NCBI RefSeq assembly: GCF_013377995.1
Contig: NZ_CP055305.1
Location: 1,178,001 to 1,242,000, forward strand
Direction: 5' to 3'
DNA from: Mannheimia pernigra
GTDB taxonomy: Bacteria > Pseudomonadota > Gammaproteobacteria > Enterobacterales > Pasteurellaceae
DNA: 64,000 bases
This document shows positions 44,176 through 53,574 of this stretch, one piece after another. The number at the start of each line of letters is the position of its first letter. Within the stretch, counting starts at the first letter, position 1. Position numbers and translations under genes: made by a program. The notes under the pieces were generated by a model. That model saw nothing but the letters and a program-made list of their open reading frames with translations. It did not search any database and was not told the DNA's origin.

Positions 44176-45555
44176 ATGACCTTAAAATATGCCAAACCTG
44201 AATTGCTTTCGCCTGCAGGATCGTTGAAAAATATGCGTTATGCGTTTGCCTATGGTGCAGATGCCATTTACGCAGGGCAGCCACGCTATAGCTTGCGTGT
44301 GCGTAATAATGAATTTAATCACGATAATTTAAAAATTGCGATTGATGAAGCCCATTCATTAGGTAAAAAATTCTATGTGGTCGTCAATATTGCACCTCAT
44401 AATTCCAAATTAAAAACCTTTATTAAAGATCTAAAAGTGGTTGTGGATATGAAACCTGATGCCCTGATTATGTCGGATCCTGGTTTAATTATGCTTGTGC
44501 GTGAAAATTTTCCTGAAATGGATATTCATCTTTCAGTACAAGCAAATGCGGTAAACTGGGCAACAGTAAAATTTTGGTATCAAATGGGATTAACTCGTGT
44601 GATTTTATCGCGTGAATTATCATTAGAAGAAATTGAAGAAATTCGCCAACAAGTACCAGAGATGGAATTAGAGATTTTTGTTCACGGTGCGTTATGTATG
44701 GCTTATTCAGGTCGTTGCTTACTTTCAGGCTACATTAATAAGCGTGATCCAAACCAAGGCACTTGCACCAATGCTTGCCGTTGGGAATACAAAATGGAAG
44801 AGGGTAAAGTCGATGAAGTCGGTCAAATTGTACCGAAATACGAGTCTGAAATTGAGATCAAAAATGTCACCCCAACCTTAGGTAGCGGCGAGGCAACGGA
44901 TAAAGTTTTCCTTTATACCGAATCGCAGCGTCCTGATGAGCAAATGACTGCCTTTGAAGATGAACACGGTACTTATTTTATGAACTCAAAAGATTTGCGT
45001 GCGGTACAACACGTGGAACGTTTAACCCAAATGGGCGTGCATTCGCTTAAAATTGAAGGGCGTACCAAATCATTCTATTATTGTGCAAGAACCGCTCAAG
45101 TTTATCGCAAAGCGATTGATGATGCCGCAGCGGGTAAGCCATTTGACGAGTCGTTATTAGATACGCTTGAGAGCCTTGCACATCGTGGCTATACTGAAGG
45201 TTTCTTACGTCGCCACACGCACGATGAATATCAAAATTATGAATATGGTTATTCGATTTCCGAACGCCAACAATTTGTGGGGGAGTTTACTGGCAAACGC
45301 AATCAGCAAGGTATGGCAGAAGTGGCGGTTAAAAATAAATTCTTAGTCGGCGATTCGGTGGAAATGATGACGCCAAAAGGCAATATTGTATTTAAAATCG
45401 AACGTATGCTTAATCGTAAAAATGAAAATGTAGATGCGGCACTGGGTGACGGGCATTTTGTCTTTTTAGATGTGCCACAAGATGTTGATCTGGATTTTGC
45501 CTTATTAATGCGTAACTTAGTAAATGCCAATACTCGCAATCCGCATCAAGCATAA
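44176..45555 (+). CDS. trhP: tRNA uridine-34 hydroxylation protein TrhP (U32 peptidase family)
   Basis: 459 residues from the ATG at 44176, formerly YegQ. TrhP takes part in prephenate-dependent hydroxylation of U34 in tRNA. The product is strikingly similar to the E. coli protein (FKPELLSPAGTLKNMRYAF there, YAKPELLSPAGSLKNMRYAF here). The conserved Cys motifs GALCMAYSGRCLLS and GTCTNACRW and the family signature EGRTKSFYYCARTAQVYRKA are intact. A longer frame from 44095 would add 27 residues unlike the family and includes an uptake signal, so it was not used. Confidence 0.95.
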   Translation: MTLKYAKPELLSPAGSLKNMRYAFAYGADAIYAGQPRYSLRVRNNEFNHDNLKIAIDEAHSLGKKFYVVVNIAPHNSKLKTFIKDLKVVVDMKPDALIMSDPGLIMLVRENFPEMDIHLSVQANAVNWATVKFWYQMGLTRVILSRELSLEEIEEIRQQVPEMELEIFVHGALCMAYSGRCLLSGYINKRDPNQGTCTNACRWEYKMEEGKVDEVGQIVPKYESEIEIKNVTPTLGSGEATDKVFLYTESQRPDEQMTAFEDEHGTYFMNSKDLRAVQHVERLTQMGVHSLKIEGRTKSFYYCARTAQVYRKAIDDAAAGKPFDESLLDTLESLAHRGYTEGFLRRHTHDEYQNYEYGYSISERQQFVGEFTGKRNQQGMAEVAVKNKFLVGDSVEMMTPKGNIVFKIERMLNRKNENVDAALGDGHFVFLDVPQDVDLDFALLMRNLVNANTRNPHQA

Positions 45556-45573
45556 TTTCGTTTAAAATAATGT

Positions 45574-45604
45574 AAACCACGAAATCCAAGCTATTTCGTG
45601 GTTT
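45574..45604 (+). terminator. Terminator of trhP
   Basis: AAACCACGAAAT and ATTTCGTGGTTT form a perfect 12-bp stem with a 7-base loop, 18 bases after the stop codon. Confidence 0.85.
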
Positions 45605-45673
45605 ATGTTTAGGTATAATAAGGCAAGATTTGCAAAAAATCAGAAAAAAAAAGACCGCTTGTAAGGAAAATAA

Positions 45674-46957
45674 ATGCTGCGTTTACTCTATATTTGTTTA
45701 AGTTATTTATTGCAGCCAATTGTACTCTTTTTAATGTGGTACAAAGGGGGGAAACAACCTGCCTATCGTAAGCGTTTATGGGAGCGTTATGGTATATATG
45801 AAGAGGCTGAAAAGCCAAAAGCAAAAGGTGTTGTGATTCATGCCGCTTCTGTGGGCGAAGTGATTGCGGCAACCCCGCTTATTAAAGCGATTGGAAAGCA
45901 ATATCCTGAACTCCCACTTATTATTACAACGGTAACACCAACAGGCTCGGATCGAGTAATAGCCGCATTTGGTGATTCGGTCTCACATTTTTATTTACCT
46001 TACGATCTACCTGATGCCGTAGAGCGTTTTTTAGATTTTGTCGATCCGAAATTAATTATTGTGATTGAAACAGAGCTCTGGCCAAATTTAATCCGCAAAG
46101 CGAATAGGCGACATATTCCGTTTGTGATTGCTAATGCCAGACTATCACCTCGTTCAGCGAAACGTTATGGCTGGATTAGAGAGAGTATGAAGGATATGCT
46201 AAATCAAATTTCTCTTATTATGGCACAAGATGAAGTGAGTAAAGATCGCTATTTGGCATTAGGCTATAATCCTGCCAAAATGGTAAATACGGGCAACCTT
46301 AAATTTGATTTGGAAATCACAGCACAGCTGCGTGATCTTATCGTTGATACAAAAGAACAACTAAATTTACAAAATAGAGCGATTTGGATCGCAGCTAGTA
46401 CGCATGAAGGTGAAGAAACACTTATTTTAGAAGCACATAAATTGCTCTTGCAACGCTCTCCTCACTTGTTATTAGTTCTAGTTCCGAGACATCCAGAACG
46501 TTTTGATCGTGTTGAGTTATTGATTGAAAAATCAGGGTTGAGCTATGTCAAACGCACGAATAATCAATCAGTAAGTCAAGACACCAAAGTCTTACTAGGT
46601 GATACCATTGGTGAAATGATGATACTCTATGGGCTTGCGGACATAGCTTTTGTGGGAGGGAGCTTAGTAAAGCACGGAGGGCATAATCCGCTTGAGCCAA
46701 TAGTTTTTAAGATTCCTGTCATTTCAGGTTTATTCACCTATAATTTCCCCGAGATTTTTGAAAAGTTACGAGATGTTGAAGGGGTCATTGAAATAGAAAG
46801 TTCAGCAGAAATGCTAGCTGAAAAGGTGCAATTTTTACTAGAAAAACCAAGTCTTGGTCAAGAAATTGCACAGTCAGGTTTTAGTGTATTGCAAGAAAAT
46901 CAAGGCGCGTTGAAACGCCATTTAGATTTGCTTGCTCCCTATATAGGTACAGAGTAG
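45674..46957 (+). CDS. waaA: 3-deoxy-D-manno-octulosonic acid transferase
   Basis: Adds KDO to lipid A precursor at the inner membrane during LPS synthesis; 427 residues. An N-terminal membrane anchor (about 1-20) is followed by the HAASVGEV motif and the ETELWPNL segment, and by the GT-B donor-site region GGSLVKHGGHNPLEP. The RBS AAGGA is directly joined to an uptake signal (45654-45662). It is followed after 9 bases by coaD, an order also seen in Haemophilus. Confidence 0.96.
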   Translation: MLRLLYICLSYLLQPIVLFLMWYKGGKQPAYRKRLWERYGIYEEAEKPKAKGVVIHAASVGEVIAATPLIKAIGKQYPELPLIITTVTPTGSDRVIAAFGDSVSHFYLPYDLPDAVERFLDFVDPKLIIVIETELWPNLIRKANRRHIPFVIANARLSPRSAKRYGWIRESMKDMLNQISLIMAQDEVSKDRYLALGYNPAKMVNTGNLKFDLEITAQLRDLIVDTKEQLNLQNRAIWIAASTHEGEETLILEAHKLLLQRSPHLLLVLVPRHPERFDRVELLIEKSGLSYVKRTNNQSVSQDTKVLLGDTIGEMMILYGLADIAFVGGSLVKHGGHNPLEPIVFKIPVISGLFTYNFPEIFEKLRDVEGVIEIESSAEMLAEKVQFLLEKPSLGQEIAQSGFSVLQENQGALKRHLDLLAPYIGTE

Positions 46958-46966
46958 AGAAATAAA

Positions 46967-47464
46967 ATGAGTTATACCGTTATTTATGCAGGAACCTTTG
47001 ATCCAATTACGAATGGACATTTAGATATTATTTACAAGGCATCAAGGCTATTTAGTAACGTGATCGTTTCAGTGGCTAAAAACCCAAGTAAACAGCCACT
47101 CCTTAGCCTTGAAGAACGAGTTGAATTGGTAAAACAAAGTTGTGCAGAGCTTGATAATATTGAAGTGATTGGTTTTAGTGGCTTACTGGCTGATTTTGCT
47201 AAACAGCATAATGCAAAAGCTCTCATTCGAGGTATTCGTGGAGCTGATGACATCGACTATGAAATCCAACTGGCTCAATTAAATCATAAATTATCAGGCG
47301 ATTTAGAAACCATTTTCTTCCCGCCTTCGGTAGAATGGCGTTATCTTTCATCCACAATGGTGAGAGAGATTTATCGTCACAAGGGTGATATTAGCCAATT
47401 TGTACCACAAGCGGTCAAAAATGCACTAGACTTTACGAAAAGTAGCGGAGAGGAAATAAAATGA
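46967..47464 (+). CDS. coaD: Phosphopantetheine adenylyltransferase
   Basis: Penultimate enzyme of coenzyme A synthesis, transferring AMP to 4'-phosphopantetheine. The 165 residues are close to the family size (E. coli 159). The nucleotidyl-transferase motif TFDPITNGH and the C-terminal YLSSTMVREI are present. Its end overlaps the start of orn by 4 bases (ATGA), so the two are coupled. Confidence 0.97.
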   Translation: MSYTVIYAGTFDPITNGHLDIIYKASRLFSNVIVSVAKNPSKQPLLSLEERVELVKQSCAELDNIEVIGFSGLLADFAKQHNAKALIRGIRGADDIDYEIQLAQLNHKLSGDLETIFFPPSVEWRYLSSTMVREIYRHKGDISQFVPQAVKNALDFTKSSGEEIK

Positions 47465-48015
47465 CTCAAAAGGAACCCAATTTAATTTGGATCGACCTGG
47501 AAATGACGGGTTTAGATCCTGAAAAAGAACGCATTATTGAAATTGCAACTATAGTGACCGACAAAGATCTGAATATTCTAGCGGAAGGCCCTGTTTTGGC
47601 AATTCATCAATCTGATGAATTGTTAGGAAAAATGAGTGATTGGTGTATGAAAACTCATTCAGAAAATGGGTTAATTGAGCGTGTAAAAGCGAGCAAACTT
47701 ACTGAACGTGCGGCAGAATTACAAACCCTTGATTTCTTAAAACGCTGGGTACCGAAAGGAGCTTCGCCCATTTGCGGTAATAGTATTGCACAAGATAAAC
47801 GTTTCCTTTATAAATATATGCCTGATCTGGCGGATTATTTTCACTATCGCCATTTAGATGTGAGTACGTTAAAAGAATTGGCAAAACGCTGGAAGCCAGA
47901 GATGTTAGAAAAATTCAGTAAAGGCAATACGCACTTGGCGTTAGATGATATTCGTGAGTCTATTAACGAATTGAAATTTTATCGGAAACATTTTATTAAC
48001 GTAGATGAAAAATAA
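47461..48015 (+). CDS. orn: Oligoribonuclease
   Basis: DEDDh 3'-5' exonuclease that finishes degradation of short RNAs, essential in E. coli; 184 residues. Motif I WIDLEMTGLDPE, motif II near GNSIAQDKRFL and the final HLALDDIRESI with the catalytic His are visible. It overlaps coaD by 4 bases and tsaE by 1 base (TAATG). Confidence 0.97.
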   Translation: MTQKEPNLIWIDLEMTGLDPEKERIIEIATIVTDKDLNILAEGPVLAIHQSDELLGKMSDWCMKTHSENGLIERVKASKLTERAAELQTLDFLKRWVPKGASPICGNSIAQDKRFLYKYMPDLADYFHYRHLDVSTLKELAKRWKPEMLEKFSKGNTHLALDDIRESINELKFYRKHFINVDEK

Positions 48016-48497
48016 TGGCAGCTTTACTCTCTTTTTACTGTGGAAATGAAACCAAATTACTTGAATTTGGTCAATCGTTTGCATTAGTGCTCAAAAAATA
48101 TTTATTGCAAGATAGCAATCACTCTCTTGTTATTTATCTGAATGGCGACTTAGGTGCAGGTAAAACAACTTTAACTCGTAGTATTGTTAAAGCATTTGGG
48201 CATCAAGGTAATGTCAAAAGTCCAACTTATACGTTAGTTGAAGAGTATCATCTTTCCCCTTTTAATGTTTACCATTTTGACTTATATCGCTTAGCTGCCC
48301 CTGAAGAACTAGAATTTATGGGAATGCGTGATTATTTCAAACCACAAACATTGTGTTTGCTTGAATGGGCAAGTAAAGGTGAGGGAATGATTCCAGAGGC
48401 TGATTTTGTCATTCAAATTGATTATATGGATGAAGGGCGACAAATTACGGTTATTCCACAAAATCAATCTGTAGCAAAATCTTTTAGTAAATTTTAA
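48015..48497 (+). CDS. tsaE: tRNA threonylcarbamoyladenosine biosynthesis ATPase TsaE
   Basis: ATPase that works with TsaB and TsaD to make t6A37 on ANN-decoding tRNAs. The 160-residue protein has Walker A GDLGAGKTTLTR and the family block VKSPTYTLVEEY. The start codon overlaps the orn stop. It is followed by the amidase gene, as is usual in this family. Confidence 0.95.
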   Translation: MAALLSFYCGNETKLLEFGQSFALVLKKYLLQDSNHSLVIYLNGDLGAGKTTLTRSIVKAFGHQGNVKSPTYTLVEEYHLSPFNVYHFDLYRLAAPEELEFMGMRDYFKPQTLCLLEWASKGEGMIPEADFVIQIDYMDEGRQITVIPQNQSVAKSFSKF

Positions 48498-48526
48498 TCA
48501 AAAATAGACCGCTTGTAGGGAAGGTG

Positions 48527-49648
48527 ATGAATAAAGTTATCAAATATATTGCTTTTAGTGCGTTGAGTTTATTAAGTTTTTCGAGTGTTGCCAAAACTAT
48601 CGTAGCAATTGATGCTGGGCACGGCGGAAAAGACCCAGGGGCAATTGGGAAAAACTTAGGTATTTTAGAAAAAAATGTGACACTCGCTATCTCTAAAGAG
48701 CTAAAAGTTTTATTAGATGCTGACCCGAAATTTAAGGCGGTGATGACGCGTAATGGTGATTATTTTATTCAATTACCACAGCGTACCGAAATTGCACGGA
48801 AACATCGTGCTGATTTATTGGTTTCTATTCATGCAGATTCCTCTCCAAGAGGAGATGCCTTAAAAGGTGCTTCTGTTTGGGTGCTTTCTAATAGCCGTGC
48901 TAGTGATGAAATGGGAAAATGGTTAGAAGATCACGAAAAACAATCGGAATTACTGGGAGGGGCAGGTTCAGTGCTTGCCAGCAATAAAGAGCGTTATTTA
49001 AACCAAACAGTATTGGATTTGCAATTTTCGCATTCCCAACGTACAGGCTATGAGTTAGGTAAAACCATTTTAGACAAAATGGCAGGTCTCACCTCACTTG
49101 TTAAATCCTCTCCACAACACGCAAGTTTGAGTGTATTGCGTTCACCAGATATCCCATCAGTATTGATCGAAACAGGGTTTCTATCGAATTCAACGGAAGA
49201 GGCAAAACTGGCAAGTGAGAATTATCGTCGCCAGTTAGCGAAAGCGATTTATCAGGGGTTGGTAGCTTATCGTTATAAAAATGATTCAGACTCATTGAGC
49301 GTAAGTAAAAAAGCATATAAAAACGATAAAAAAGCGGCAACGAAAAAACAAGAGAGATCGACTAAAGTCAAGAAAGAGAAGAAAGCTTCCTTAAAAGAAA
49401 CCAAGAAAGAGTCGCAGATCAAAGAGAGAACGTCTAAAAATCAGGAAAAACAGGTAAAAAATAAGGAAGACCACTCTTCTTACAAGAAAGGTGTTAAAGT
49501 ATCGAATAATGGCTATCACATTGTCCAAAAAGACGAAACGGTTTACTCCATTGCCAGAGCATACGGCACAACTCCACAAAAAATTAGTGAGCTGAATAAC
49601 TTAAAAAATTATCAGATTACGGTGGGGAAAAAGTTAAAAGTGAAGTAA
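48527..49648 (+). CDS. amiB: N-acetylmuramoyl-L-alanine amidase (AmiB-like) with LysM domain
   Basis: Periplasmic zinc amidase that splits daughter-cell peptidoglycan. From the ATG at 48527 it has 373 residues. A signal peptide ends near residue 23, and the Amidase_3 domain begins at once (KTIVAIDAGHGGKDPG) with its zinc His and the later SVLIETGFLSN Glu. A lysine-rich linker (about 250-322) leads to one LysM domain (YHIVQKDETVYSIA). No AMIN domain is present before the catalytic part, unlike E. coli AmiB. An uptake signal sits next to the RBS. Confidence 0.9.
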   Translation: MNKVIKYIAFSALSLLSFSSVAKTIVAIDAGHGGKDPGAIGKNLGILEKNVTLAISKELKVLLDADPKFKAVMTRNGDYFIQLPQRTEIARKHRADLLVSIHADSSPRGDALKGASVWVLSNSRASDEMGKWLEDHEKQSELLGGAGSVLASNKERYLNQTVLDLQFSHSQRTGYELGKTILDKMAGLTSLVKSSPQHASLSVLRSPDIPSVLIETGFLSNSTEEAKLASENYRRQLAKAIYQGLVAYRYKNDSDSLSVSKKAYKNDKKAATKKQERSTKVKKEKKASLKETKKESQIKERTSKNQEKQVKNKEDHSSYKKGVKVSNNGYHIVQKDETVYSIARAYGTTPQKISELNNLKNYQITVGKKLKVK

Positions 49649-49652
49649 ATTG

Positions 49653-49685
49653 AAAGGCTGATGAATTTAATTCATCAGCCTTTTT
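49653..49685. terminator. Terminator between the amidase and the DUF711 gene
   Basis: AAAGGCTGATGAATT and AATTCATCAGCCTTT are a perfect inverted repeat followed by further T. It lies between convergent genes. Confidence 0.85.
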
Positions 49686-49690
49686 GACTA

Positions 49691-50914
49691 TTAAGGTACT
49701 GCCAAAATTTTGCAGTTACATAGATCATCACTTTCAAACTCGGTTATGTCTCCCGCCTTTCTATTTGGAATGGGGAATAAACGCACAGTTAGCGGTTTAT
49801 TGAGCCTAAATGCCATTGTTCCTGTATCTCGCATTAATGCGGCAATTTGTTCAATACTTGCATCGCTCGGAATAGGAACTGTGTCTAAACCTATCCCACA
49901 TACTGCACTGTAAGTAAGCAATGCCCTAATATCAAATTGTGATTTTTGCGTGCCTTCAGCAAGCCCTAAGTCTTCTGTAACAGCAAGCATTAAGCCAGAA
50001 AAACCCACAAGCGGTACATTTTTAACGGATTTAAACACTTTGGTGAGCAGTGATGAAGCCTCAACGGTGCCAGCTGCTCCAAAATAAGGGACACCCATTA
50101 ATTCATACACTTCTGTCATTGAAGCACAATTTTTTGACGGAGCCGCAGAGCTATCAATACCTGCAAATTTAAATGTTAGTGAATCTTGTACAGATTTGAC
50201 CGCCGTTAATACTTCATCAACGTGATATTGAAGTGCCTCTGCCATCACGTCATAGCATTGGCGATAGAAATCATTATGCTCAGTTTTATGTAGCCCTTTT
50301 AATACTGCCACTAATAAATCAGGTGTTTCCAAGCCAATGACGAAGCTATTTGGCAACTCGCTAGAGTGATAACTCGCAGGGAAATAAGGAATAAACGGCT
50401 TGCAATTAAAATTAACGGTAAAATTAAAGTTACCTTCGCCTCTAGGTGTAATGTCAGCAATTTGCTTCACAATTTGAGCAGATTGTAAAATTTTATCATT
50501 ATCTAAAATGCCAAATTCATCGGGTTCAACATTGACACAAGCGTTAGATAAATCGCCATAATTTAGAATAAGTTCAGGCAAAAGTGCTAACTCTTGAGCC
50601 GTTTTGGCTTCTCCAATCGCAAAACGGATTCGCAATCCGCTGTCGTTTAATTCGCTCAATAAATTTTTCAGATAGGCTAAATCTTGTTTCGCTGTGTCAA
50701 TATTGGTTAAATCTAAATATTCGCCAAAACTGTTAGTTACGATGCGAATAGATTGCAGTGAATAGCCTTGATTTTGGATAGCTGGCACAAGTAAATCAAA
50801 TTCCGTTTTGGCAGATTTTAGAGCTATTTCCCATTGTGATTTATCTTTGGTAAGGCTGAGAAATAAGGTAATGGTTCGCACTTGGCAGAGTGCTTTATTT
50901 TGGTAGATTTGCAT
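49691..50914 (-). CDS. DUF711 (UPF0210) family protein of unknown function
   Basis: 407-residue cytoplasmic protein of the DUF711 family. Visible family features are the N-terminal RTITLFLSL segment, the MGVPYFGAAGTVEASS region and the GIGLDTVPIPSDAS motif near residue 350. The family has no proven function. In many genomes it is paired with a small ACT-domain gene; none is adjacent here. AAGGAAAA precedes the ATG. A strong terminator separates it from the permease gene upstream, so it is probably transcribed alone. Confidence 0.8.
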   Translation of the reverse strand: MQIYQNKALCQVRTITLFLSLTKDKSQWEIALKSAKTEFDLLVPAIQNQGYSLQSIRIVTNSFGEYLDLTNIDTAKQDLAYLKNLLSELNDSGLRIRFAIGEAKTAQELALLPELILNYGDLSNACVNVEPDEFGILDNDKILQSAQIVKQIADITPRGEGNFNFTVNFNCKPFIPYFPASYHSSELPNSFVIGLETPDLLVAVLKGLHKTEHNDFYRQCYDVMAEALQYHVDEVLTAVKSVQDSLTFKFAGIDSSAAPSKNCASMTEVYELMGVPYFGAAGTVEASSLLTKVFKSVKNVPLVGFSGLMLAVTEDLGLAEGTQKSQFDIRALLTYSAVCGIGLDTVPIPSDASIEQIAALMRDTGTMAFRLNKPLTVRLFPIPNRKAGDITEFESDDLCNCKILAVP

Positions 50915-50957
50915 AGGATTTTCCTTTTTATATGTTGCGTTTTCGCAGAGAATAGCA

Positions 50958-50991
50958 AAAAAATAACCGCTTACACAAGCGGTTATTTTTT
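50958..50991 (-). terminator. Terminator after the permease gene
   Basis: A 15-base arm ending in AACCGCTT and its exact inverse copy surround an ACAC loop. The arms contain A6 and T6 runs, so the hairpin works on both strands. It is related to the uptake signal. Confidence 0.85.
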
Positions 50992-51007
50992 ATCAGGAAT
51001 TTGCAAA

Positions 51008-52420
51008 TTAGCCTGTTGCTAATAGCGTTGGTAATTCAATCACAGCGTATCCAAAAATTACAAGTAAGATGCTTAAAATCATCTTTTCTGGGTTTGAAAG
51101 CGTTAATCTACCGTTGAATTTATAGTTAGAATAGAGATACAACAAAATACCTGGCACATAAAGCACAACCGAGAGCAGTAAATATTCTAATCCAGCAGCA
51201 TAAACAATCCATAAGCCATAAATTGATGCCATAAAACCTGTGAGTTTAATGTACCAAGCTGCATTGGTTTGAATAGCTAATTTGAATAAATATGCTCCGA
51301 TTAAAAAATACGGAATTAAAATCATTGAAGTAGAAATTAACAATAGCGTGTTATAGCTTTGTTCAAAGACAAAAACCAGCACAAGGCAGAATTGTACAAC
51401 AAAACCCGTAAACCAAAGGGAATTAATGGGTGTACCGTTTTCATTTAATTTATCTAAAATTTTAGGGAATGCTCCGTTTTTTGAACCACGATAAGGCACT
51501 TCAGCAGAGTACATCGTCCAGCTGATATAAGAGGCAAGTACGGAAACAATTAAACAAGCGGTAATGATCACTTTGCCAGTTGGTCCCATCATTGCATCAA
51601 GTAACGGACCCATTGATGGATTTGTCATATTCGCAATGGTTTCTCGCGGTAGAATACCGAGTGAAAGAATGGTAATTGCTACATAAAGTGCGAGTGCAAT
51701 TAAAATTCCTAGTACGGTGGCTAAGCCTACATCAGAACGCTTTTTGGCGTGAGCAGAAAGTACAGAAGCACCTTCAACACCTGTAAATACCCATAATGTA
51801 ATGAGCATCGTACTTTTAACTTGATCACTTACACTTTTATTCAAAGCGGTTGCTTTTACATCGGAGTTGAATAAATCCACATCAAAATACCAAACGCCTA
51901 GCCCGATAAATAGAATAAGCGGTGCAACTTTTACAAAGGTAGCAATCAGATTAACAAACGCAGCTTCTTTAATCCCTCCGGCAATTAAAGCGTGAACCAG
52001 CCAGACAATAATCGATGAGCCAATAAAAGCTGCAAGCGTATTACCTTGCCCGAAAATGACTGTGCTTTCGCTATCAGTAAATACTCCTAATCCTTCAAAC
52101 GCTACAGTCAAGTAGCCCACAATGCCGATAGTGGCACATAGCCAATAGCCCCAAGCTGACATAAAGCCCATCAACTCACCAAATCCCTCTCGTGCATAGG
52201 TGTAAATACCGCCGTCGAGATCAGGGCGAAGTCGGGAAATGAAGAAAAATGATAAGCCTAAAAAGACAATACCCACGCCCGTAATTAGCCAACCAATCGT
52301 AATTGCTTCAGCCCCAGCCACTTCCGCCATATTTTGAGGCAAGCTGAAAATGCCTGAGCCAATCATTGAGCTTAACACGAGGGCGGTAAGCGAGAGTAAT
52401 CCTATTTTTTTATTTGACAT
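51008..52420 (-). CDS. APA-family amino acid antiporter, ArcD-like
   Basis: 470-residue inner-membrane transporter with about 12-13 membrane segments. The start SSMIGSGIFSLPQNMA and the DLDGGIYTYAREGFGELMGF, IKEAAFVN and VFTGVEGASV blocks resemble the basic amino acid/polyamine antiporters such as arginine-ornithine ArcD of Pseudomonas. No arginine deiminase genes are adjacent. It lies 9 bases after the homocysteine methyltransferase gene, so the substrate may instead be linked to methionine, S-methylmethionine or a related amino acid. The substrate is unresolved. Confidence 0.82.
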   Translation of the reverse strand: MSNKKIGLLSLTALVLSSMIGSGIFSLPQNMAEVAGAEAITIGWLITGVGIVFLGLSFFFISRLRPDLDGGIYTYAREGFGELMGFMSAWGYWLCATIGIVGYLTVAFEGLGVFTDSESTVIFGQGNTLAAFIGSSIIVWLVHALIAGGIKEAAFVNLIATFVKVAPLILFIGLGVWYFDVDLFNSDVKATALNKSVSDQVKSTMLITLWVFTGVEGASVLSAHAKKRSDVGLATVLGILIALALYVAITILSLGILPRETIANMTNPSMGPLLDAMMGPTGKVIITACLIVSVLASYISWTMYSAEVPYRGSKNGAFPKILDKLNENGTPINSLWFTGFVVQFCLVLVFVFEQSYNTLLLISTSMILIPYFLIGAYLFKLAIQTNAAWYIKLTGFMASIYGLWIVYAAGLEYLLLSVVLYVPGILLYLYSNYKFNGRLTLSNPEKMILSILLVIFGYAVIELPTLLATG

Positions 52421-52429
52421 AAGGTTTCC

Positions 52430-53326
52430 TTACTTTAAATTTTTTGCAAGTGTTTCAATATATTCCACACCAATACCACAGCAACCACCAATAATAGTTG
52501 CCCCTTGTTCAGTCCATTTTTTTGCCCAAGCTAAGTAAGCATCGGGATCTAAATCTTTACGCACTTCATCTAAACCATCATTTGCGGTTGCATCTTTGGG
52601 CTGTGGAGCAAAGGCATTCGCATAAGCCCCGATGCGAATATGATTGGCTTTTAGTTCTGCTAAGGTTTTTTGTGTCACCGCCAACGCCTTGCTTATCACC
52701 TCAGGTTGACAACAATTAAATAAAATGGCTTGCACATCTAATGCTACCATTTTTTCTATTGCTTGTTTTACATTTTCGCCTGATCGAAGTTGTGGTTCTG
52801 GGGTTGGTTCGTCATCGATAAGAGTAAAAGAGACCCAAAGTGGGCGATTGTCTTTGGGTAATAATGCCTTGATTGAAATGGGTTCAATAATCGCACTTTG
52901 GGTTTCGCATAACCAAATATCCACATAAGGTGAAAGACCATCAATTAATGGTTGAGCAATTTCAGTAAAACGCTCGGCTTTAATTAGATCGGCTCGGTAA
53001 GAACCAAACATTGGCGGTAGAGATCCTGCAATTTGAGTTGCAAAATTTCCTGAATTTTTGACCGCTTGTTTTGCAAGACGGCCAGCTAAATCCGCCAAAC
53101 TTTTGCCATCAGCGGCAAAACGTTTTTCGCCGATATGAAAAGGTACAACGGCGTAGCTATTGGTGGTAATAATTTCTGCCCCATTGGCAATGAAATCCTC
53201 GTGAACGGCTTGTACAAAGTGCGAGCCTTCATAGAGTGCAGCTGCTGACCATTCTGGCTGATGGAAAGGTGCGTTACGACGCATTAATTCACGGCTCATT
53301 CCACCGTCTAATATCGTGATTGACAT
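52430..53326 (-). CDS. mmuM: Homocysteine S-methyltransferase
   Basis: 298-residue enzyme that moves a methyl group, typically from S-methylmethionine or SAM, to homocysteine to form methionine. The zinc-binding Cys residues are present in FNCCQPE and in GGCCGIG near the C-terminus; the N-terminal ILDGGMSREL is the family start. AGGAAA precedes the ATG. It is first in a two-gene unit with the ArcD-like permease. The methyl donor is inferred from the family. Confidence 0.88.
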   Translation of the reverse strand: MSITILDGGMSRELMRRNAPFHQPEWSAAALYEGSHFVQAVHEDFIANGAEIITTNSYAVVPFHIGEKRFAADGKSLADLAGRLAKQAVKNSGNFATQIAGSLPPMFGSYRADLIKAERFTEIAQPLIDGLSPYVDIWLCETQSAIIEPISIKALLPKDNRPLWVSFTLIDDEPTPEPQLRSGENVKQAIEKMVALDVQAILFNCCQPEVISKALAVTQKTLAELKANHIRIGAYANAFAPQPKDATANDGLDEVRKDLDPDAYLAWAKKWTEQGATIIGGCCGIGVEYIETLAKNLK

Positions 53327-53574
53327 AAAATTTCCTCATTGAAAGGTAAGACCATAAAAAATAAATTCGAGCAGTTTACAGGTTTTTTGGCATAAGTGCT
53401 TATAACTAAATAGTATAAATTAGATTTTTGGTGAAATTTTTATAGCTGGCTTGATTCAAGATAAATTAAGAAAGCACGTTTTGCCAGATGGTTTATGTTG
53501 TTATCGGATCGATTGGGTTATAGAATGCTATTGGTTTACAGTTCAGACCAGTTGATAGGTTTTAAGGATAAAAG

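Noticed and set aside
53327..53574. Riboswitch or MetJ operator upstream of the methyltransferase gene
   Set aside because: No AGACGTCT-like boxes and no recognisable SAM or other riboswitch core were found.
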